A DNA stretch of 47,568 nt from Pseudomonadota bacterium (GTDB lineage Bacteria > Pseudomonadota > Alphaproteobacteria > Rhizobiales > Hyphomicrobiaceae): NCBI GenBank assembly GCA_023430315.1, contig JAEZAW010000286.1, forward strand, positions 1 through 47,568. Direction: 5' to 3'. This document shows, piece after piece, positions 43,650 through 47,568 of the stretch. A model generated the notes under the pieces. It was given only the letters and a program-made list of their open reading frames with translations, was not told the origin of the DNA and did not search any database. A program made the position numbers and the translations under genes. Numbering within the stretch: position 1 is the stretch's first letter; each line of letters starts with the position of its first letter.

Positions 43650-44567
43650 ATGGGCGCGGTACTCGTCACTGGTGTCTCAGGTATGATCGGCCGAGCCGTC
43701 CTCGAGCGCCTCGTGCGCGAGAAGCGCTCTGTCGTCGCCATGGATCGCGTCATACCTGCGGACCTTTCTGTGCCCGCCTTGGTGCAAGAGCTACCCGACG
43801 CCAATAAATGGCACGAGGCCATCGTCAAACACGACGTGACGCACGTCGTGCACGCCGGGAGCATCTCCGGCCCCATGGTGCTCGAAGGTGCGCCGAGACG
43901 CCTAGCGGACATCAATCTCGTCGGCTTCATGGATCTGCTCGAGGCCGCGCGCATCCACGGATTGAAGCGGATCGTCTGGTTCTCGTCGATCATGGCCTAC
44001 GGGGAGCGTGCCGACCTCTCGCCTGTGCCGGAGGACACACCACTACAGCCCACAACCATCTATGGCGCGACAAAAGCCGCAGGCGAAGCGCTGCTGCGGG
44101 CTTATCGCGCGGAACACGGCGTGGACGGCGTCGCCCTGCGCGTGGCCTCCTGCTATGGGCCGGGCCGCACGACATCATGCCTCATCCGGCGTCTCGTCGA
44201 AGACGGCCTGGCAGGCCGAGCGACAGCAGTAAGAGAGAGTGCTGGTCGCACGCGCCAGCATATTTTCATCGATGACGTGATCGCGGCGACGTTTGCCGCG
44301 CTCGATACTCCCGCGCCCTTGCCGAAACTGGCCTACAACATCGCCCCCGGCAGGCTGCAGTCGCTCGACGAAATCGTCGCCGAGGTCCGCAAAGCCTTAC
44401 CTTCCGTCTCAGTGACTGTGCGTGATGACGGCTTTGCCTGGAACACATTCGGTCTCGGGCCAATCACAATCAGCGCTGCCCGTCAGGATCTCGGCTTCGA
44501 GCCGACAACGAGTCTCGCGGCGGGCGCCGAGGCAACGCGGCGCTGGCTGGCGGAGCGAATGCCATGA
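43650..44567 (+). CDS. NAD-dependent epimerase/dehydratase (extended SDR)
   Basis: A 305-residue extended SDR. The NAD-binding motif is TGVSGMIG (residues 7-14), and the catalytic set is probably Ser112 or Ser113 (WFSSIMAYG), Tyr138 and Lys142 (YGATK). Relatives act on sugar nucleotides, but members in catabolic operons also act on uronates, lactones or small hydroxy acids. The ATG is two bases past the hyuB stop with GGAG upstream. Its stop overlaps the next SDR start (ATGA), so the two oxidoreductases are likely made together. Confidence 0.9.
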   Translation: MGAVLVTGVSGMIGRAVLERLVREKRSVVAMDRVIPADLSVPALVQELPDANKWHEAIVKHDVTHVVHAGSISGPMVLEGAPRRLADINLVGFMDLLEAARIHGLKRIVWFSSIMAYGERADLSPVPEDTPLQPTTIYGATKAAGEALLRAYRAEHGVDGVALRVASCYGPGRTTSCLIRRLVEDGLAGRATAVRESAGRTRQHIFIDDVIAATFAALDTPAPLPKLAYNIAPGRLQSLDEIVAEVRKALPSVSVTVRDDGFAWNTFGLGPITISAARQDLGFEPTTSLAAGAEATRRWLAERMP

Positions 44568-45307
44568 ACACTCTCGCACAAGATCTGGATTTCTCTGGCC
44601 GCAGGGTCCTCGTAACCGGTGCAGCCAACGGATTTGGCGAGGCGATCGCAGAGTTGTTCGCGGCCCACGGTGCTATGCTCGTCCTGGCGGATCGCGAAGC
44701 CGATGCTCTCAGCGAGGTGGCATCGCGGCTCGGCGCGACGGCATACGTTTACGATCAATCGGACATCGCCTCCGTTGATGCATTGGCCGCCGCGGCAGGC
44801 GAGATCGATGTGCTGATCAACAACGCGGGCATTCTCATTGCGAAGCCACTGCTCGAGACATCGATCGAAGAGATACGCCAGCTCGTAGATGTCGATTTTG
44901 TCGGCGCGGTGCGTCTCATTCAGCTCATCGGGCGGGGGATGGTCGAGCGCCGCCGAGGCGTGGTGCTTTCGATCGGCTCGCAAACGGCCTTCTGTGGTGG
45001 GGAGAATCGCACCATTTATGCCGCTAGCAAAGCAGCCATTTCGCAAGTCACGCGATCCGTTTCCGTCGAGTGGGGACCGTTCGGCGTGCGCGTTCTATGC
45101 CTCGCACCGGGCCGCTCCATCACGCGAATGACACAGGAAACGGCACGTCCAGGATACACAGGCGATCGCGGCCTGTCGCGCGTGCCCCTTGGTCGCTGGG
45201 GCACGACAGCCGAGATCGCAAAGATGGCTCTATTTCTGACGTCGGACGCCGCGTCCTACGTTACAGGAGAAACAGTGATTGCGGATGGAGGGTTTGTTCT
45301 CGGATAA
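44564..45307 (+). CDS. Short-chain dehydrogenase/reductase (classical SDR)
   Basis: A 247-residue classical SDR of normal length. Motifs are TGAANGFG (residues 18-25), NNAG (86-89), a catalytic serine near 137-139 (LSIGSQ), Tyr152 and Lys156 (YAASK), and the usual ending VIADGGFVLG. It would oxidise an alcohol or reduce a ketone intermediate of the hydantoinase-like pathway. It is translationally coupled to the epimerase gene and lies 32 bases before the regulator gene. Confidence 0.92.
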   Translation: MNTLAQDLDFSGRRVLVTGAANGFGEAIAELFAAHGAMLVLADREADALSEVASRLGATAYVYDQSDIASVDALAAAAGEIDVLINNAGILIAKPLLETSIEEIRQLVDVDFVGAVRLIQLIGRGMVERRRGVVLSIGSQTAFCGGENRTIYAASKAAISQVTRSVSVEWGPFGVRVLCLAPGRSITRMTQETARPGYTGDRGLSRVPLGRWGTTAEIAKMALFLTSDAASYVTGETVIADGGFVLG

Positions 45308-45339
45308 AGACCTCCCCAATTCATGGAACTCGAATCTCT

Positions 45340-46065
45340 ATGACTACACCACGAACGTCCTTCAAGCTCCCGAGCGGCATCGGCACCGAGGTGGCGCGCG
45401 CGTTCTCGGATTACATCGTGTTTCTGAAGTGGGAACCCGGGAAAAGACTTATCGAGGAAAATCTCTGCGCCGAGTTCGGCGTCAGCCGCTCTCCTGTGCG
45501 CGAGGCCTTCCATATACTGGAAGCAGATGGCTTGATCGTGCGAACGGCGCGGCGAGGTGTCCGCGTTACCCCCATGAGCCAGCAGGATCTTGCGGAGGTC
45601 TACAACTGCCGCGCGGTGCTGGCAGGGCTCGCAGCAGGTGAAGCCGCCAAAGTGGCCGACGATGCCACGCTGGCGCAGTTGCAGGCGCTGTGGTCGAAAA
45701 TGAATACTGCCATGGCCGCGGGCAAAGTGATGGCCTTCTTCAATCACAACGTCGCGTTCACACGCGGCCTTTACGCCGCATCCGGCAATGCCACGCTGAT
45801 GCGCGTGATTGCCGGCCTCGAGAAACAAGCGCTGCGGTATCGCTACTTCGCCCACCGCCACTCTCACGAAATGCTCGAGGTGTCTCTCAAGGGACATGGT
45901 GATGTTCTCGAGGCGCTTCTCGCGCGCAAGTCTGCCCTTGCTCAGCGTCGTGCCAACCAGCTCATGAACGATACGCACGAAGTGATTTCACGCACGCTCG
46001 CCGAAAGCGATCTCTCCGGAGCTCTACGATCGGCGGACGCTCTCGCGGATGCGGATGAGGAATGA
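45340..46065 (+). CDS. GntR-family (FCD) regulator of the hydantoinase-like operon
   Basis: A 241-residue GntR regulator. The DNA-binding domain (about residues 13-78) contains LIEENLCAEFGVSRSPVREAFHILEADGLIVRTARRGVRV. The FCD-like effector domain follows, with candidate metal residues in FFNHNVAFTRGLY, SLKGHGDVLEALL and the last helix. The ATG at 45340 gives the family-typical start; longer frames overlap the SDR gene in a different frame and are rejected. It lies inside the plus-strand operon, so it probably controls it. Its operator was not identified with confidence, though a small ATGC-C-GCAT dyad lies at 38696-38704 just before the operon. Confidence 0.9.
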   Translation: MTTPRTSFKLPSGIGTEVARAFSDYIVFLKWEPGKRLIEENLCAEFGVSRSPVREAFHILEADGLIVRTARRGVRVTPMSQQDLAEVYNCRAVLAGLAAGEAAKVADDATLAQLQALWSKMNTAMAAGKVMAFFNHNVAFTRGLYAASGNATLMRVIAGLEKQALRYRYFAHRHSHEMLEVSLKGHGDVLEALLARKSALAQRRANQLMNDTHEVISRTLAESDLSGALRSADALADADEE

Positions 46066-46113
46066 TCTTCGAAAACTCAATTCCGGAGACCTACCAGGAT
46101 CAGGAGGATGAAA

Positions 46114-46998
46114 ATGGCCTACGCGACAGCTGACGACGGCGCCCGTCTCTATTTCGAGGAAACGGGATCGGGCGAGACCGTGATCTTCGTCCACGAATTT
46201 GCCGGTGACATGCGGAGCTGGGAACCGCAGATGCGCCACTTCGGCCGCATGTATCGCTGCATCTCATACAATGCGCGCGGCTATCCTCCATCCGACGTGC
46301 CGGACAGCCCGACGTCATACTCGCAGGCTCGTGCTGCGGATGACATCAAAGCCGTTCTCGATGCGGTCGGCGTCAAGAAGGCTCATATCGTCGGCCTCTC
46401 CATGGGCGGTTTTGCGACGCTCCATTTCGGCTTTCGCCATGCCGCGAGCGCAAAATCGCTTTGCGTAGGCGGCTGCGGTTATGGTGCCGAGCCGGACCAG
46501 CGCGAACGCTTCAAGGCCGAGGCGAACACGATCGCAGACTTCCTCACGTCCGCTGGAATGGAAAAGTTTGCCGAGGCCTATGCCTATGGTCCGACGCGTG
46601 TCCAGTTCGAGAACAAAGACCCGCGCGGCTTCGCCGAGTTCAAGAAAATGCTCGGTGAGCACTCGGCCAAGGGCTCGGCCAACACGCAGCTCGGCGTGCA
46701 GCGCGAGCGGCCCTCGCTCTACTCGCTCGTCGAGGATATGAAGAAGCTCACGGTGCCGACGCTCGTGATCACAGGCGATGAGGATTGGCCCTGCCTGCTG
46801 CCCGGTGTTCTCATGAAGCAGAACATTCCATCGGCAGCGCTCGCCGTCATGCCCAATGCCGGTCACACGATCAACCTCGAGGATCCGGACGAGTTCAATC
46901 GGATTGTGGGGAGTTTCCTGGCACAGGTCGAAAGCGGCCGTTGGCCGAATCGTGATCCGCGCGCGGTAACGGCGTCGATCACAGGCATGAAGACCTGA
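46114..46998 (+). CDS. Alpha/beta hydrolase
   Basis: A 294-residue alpha/beta hydrolase of the 3-oxoadipate enol-lactonase/haloperoxidase type. The nucleophile elbow is GLSMGG with Ser96; the acid residue is in TGDEDWPC; the histidine is in NAGHTINLEDP near the C-terminus. It would hydrolyse an ester, lactone or similar bond. The start ATG at 46114 has AGGAGG at the right distance; an ATG at 46108 lies within that site and is rejected. It is the last gene of the plus-strand operon. A strong stem-loop follows the stop codon. Confidence 0.9.
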   Translation: MAYATADDGARLYFEETGSGETVIFVHEFAGDMRSWEPQMRHFGRMYRCISYNARGYPPSDVPDSPTSYSQARAADDIKAVLDAVGVKKAHIVGLSMGGFATLHFGFRHAASAKSLCVGGCGYGAEPDQRERFKAEANTIADFLTSAGMEKFAEAYAYGPTRVQFENKDPRGFAEFKKMLGEHSAKGSANTQLGVQRERPSLYSLVEDMKKLTVPTLVITGDEDWPCLLPGVLMKQNIPSAALAVMPNAGHTINLEDPDEFNRIVGSFLAQVESGRWPNRDPRAVTASITGMKT

Positions 46999-47009
46999 TA
47001 CGCGCGCAT

Positions 47010-47045
47010 CGATCGGGGCGCACATTCTCATGTGCCTCTCGATCG
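47010..47045. terminator. Strong hairpin between two convergent genes
   Basis: A nearly continuous stem of 16 pairs with one mismatch and two G-U pairs: the outer arms CGATCG (47010-47015 and 47040-47045) and inner arms GCACAT/ATGTGC (47020-47025 and 47030-47035), with a 4-base TCTC loop. It lies between the hydrolase and monooxygenase stop codons and could end transcription from both sides. No clear T tract follows on either strand, so Rho-independent activity is uncertain. Confidence 0.4.
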
Positions 47046-47058
47046 GCGCCTTGCCACC

Positions 47059-47568
47059 TCAAAAGGCGAACAAGTTTTCCTTCAGCGTGCTTCCGCTGTA
47101 GCTCGTCCTGGCCAAGCCGCGCCGCTGAAGGATCGGCATGAGCTTCGAGGCGACTTCCGTCAGATAGTAGATATCGGCGACCGTTCCACCGGGTCCGGCC
47201 GGGCGGAAATGAAAGCCGTCGGCGCCGCTCTCTTTTGCTGTGTGCTCGATGATGTCCGCGCACTGCTCGGGCGTGCCGCAGATGGGATAGGTCTCGGACA
47301 TACCCTCGTGGCGAGCGATCTCGCGCAGCGTCATGTGCTTATTCGACTGCGTGTGCTGCAGCAGCTTTCCGATCATGCCGCTGACGGGAAGGTCCGGAGG
47401 TAGCGGCTTGTCGAGATCGAATTTTGAGAGATCGATGTTCAGCGTGTCGGAGAGGTAGCTCAGCCCCGCCTCCACACTGGACTTCTCATAGTTGCGCTGC
47501 CAGACCTCCTTCGCCATCTGCTCCGTGTCGCCCATGACGGGCTTGATGGCGAAGAATACCTTGCAGCT
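47059..47568 (-). CDS. Flavin-dependent monooxygenase, NtaA/SnaA/DszA type (C-terminal part)
   Basis: The last 169 residues of a luciferase-like FMNH2-dependent monooxygenase; the frame remains open to the window edge. Family landmarks are the CGTPEQCADIIEHTAKESGADGFHFRPAGPGG region, the ELQRRGL-like ILQRRGLARTSYSG and the terminal TLKENL. Relatives oxidise nitrilotriacetate, dibenzothiophene sulfone or other xenobiotics and need a separate flavin reductase; none is visible here. It converges with the alpha/beta hydrolase gene across a strong hairpin. The substrate is unknown. Confidence 0.88.
   Translation of the reverse strand, partial: SCKVFFAIKPVMGDTEQMAKEVWQRNYEKSSVEAGLSYLSDTLNIDLSKFDLDKPLPPDLPVSGMIGKLLQHTQSNKHMTLREIARHEGMSETYPICGTPEQCADIIEHTAKESGADGFHFRPAGPGGTVADIYYLTEVASKLMPILQRRGLARTSYSGSTLKENLFAF

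Noticed and set aside
1..47568. Mobile elements, CRISPR arrays, tRNA or rRNA genes
   Set aside because: No transposase, integrase, regularly spaced repeats, or tRNA-like cloverleaf was recognised in any intergenic gap.

Overview
This is a GC-rich, gene-dense window with no housekeeping genes, tRNA, rRNA, transposase or CRISPR array. The mix of branched-chain-amino-acid-type ABC importers, LysR/GntR/AraC regulators, SDRs and CoA-dependent catabolic enzymes suggests the accessory catabolic chromosome of an alphaproteobacterium, probably Hyphomicrobiales. A betaproteobacterium such as a Burkholderiales member cannot be excluded by eye. No gap between genes exceeds about 300 bases; the largest are 1111-1400, 2223-2499, 27644-27912 and 3757-4020, and their visible structures are listed.

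Layout. (A) 1-3756, minus strand: a HAAT-family importer made of a binding protein, an AraC regulator and LivH, with LivM running off the left edge. (B) 4021-7720: an SDR, a LysR gene divergent from a YbfB-type MFS exporter, then an NTF2-fold protein and a DHCW cupin. (C) 7721-12352, minus: a complete second HAAT importer. (D) 12582-14502: a frameshifted arylmalonate-decarboxylase/racemase-like gene convergent with a zinc-type MetE-like methyl/alkyltransferase. (E) 14576-21079: an ANKH-like MOP-superfamily membrane protein divergent from a HlyD / RbbA / ABC-2 permease export operon. (F) 21088-30080: a catabolic locus. The minus strand carries ABC permease, AtuA-like protein, DUF4387 protein, class III CoA-transferase, HMG-CoA-lyase-like protein and GntR. 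The plus strand carries the matching binding protein and ATPase. (G) 30147-33670: LysR, a divergent SLC13-type anion transporter, and another LysR. (H) 33696-38251, minus: a complete third HAAT importer, preceded by a CoA-transferase remnant at 38301-38648. (I) 38721-46998, plus: an operon of frameshifted enoyl-CoA hydratase, HyuA, HyuB, epimerase, SDR, GntR and alpha/beta hydrolase. (J) 47059 to the right edge: the C-terminus of a flavin-dependent monooxygenase.

How the genes may work together. Regions F and H+I each look like a self-contained uptake-plus-degradation unit with its own regulator. Region F is the best candidate for an undescribed pathway. It pairs the AtuA/DUF4387 proteins, whose chemistry is unknown, with a CoA-transferase and an HMG-CoA-lyase relative that has lost the canonical catalytic cysteine. 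A binding-protein transporter without the adjacent tyrosines expected for ferric iron serves the locus. Two palindromic ATGCAT-based sites overlap recognisable promoters there and are plausible operators for the local GntR protein.

Two genes (near 12997 and 39035) carry a one-base loss, and both are explained by a CCC run reduced to CC. Sequencing error must be separated from real decay before either gene is called dead.
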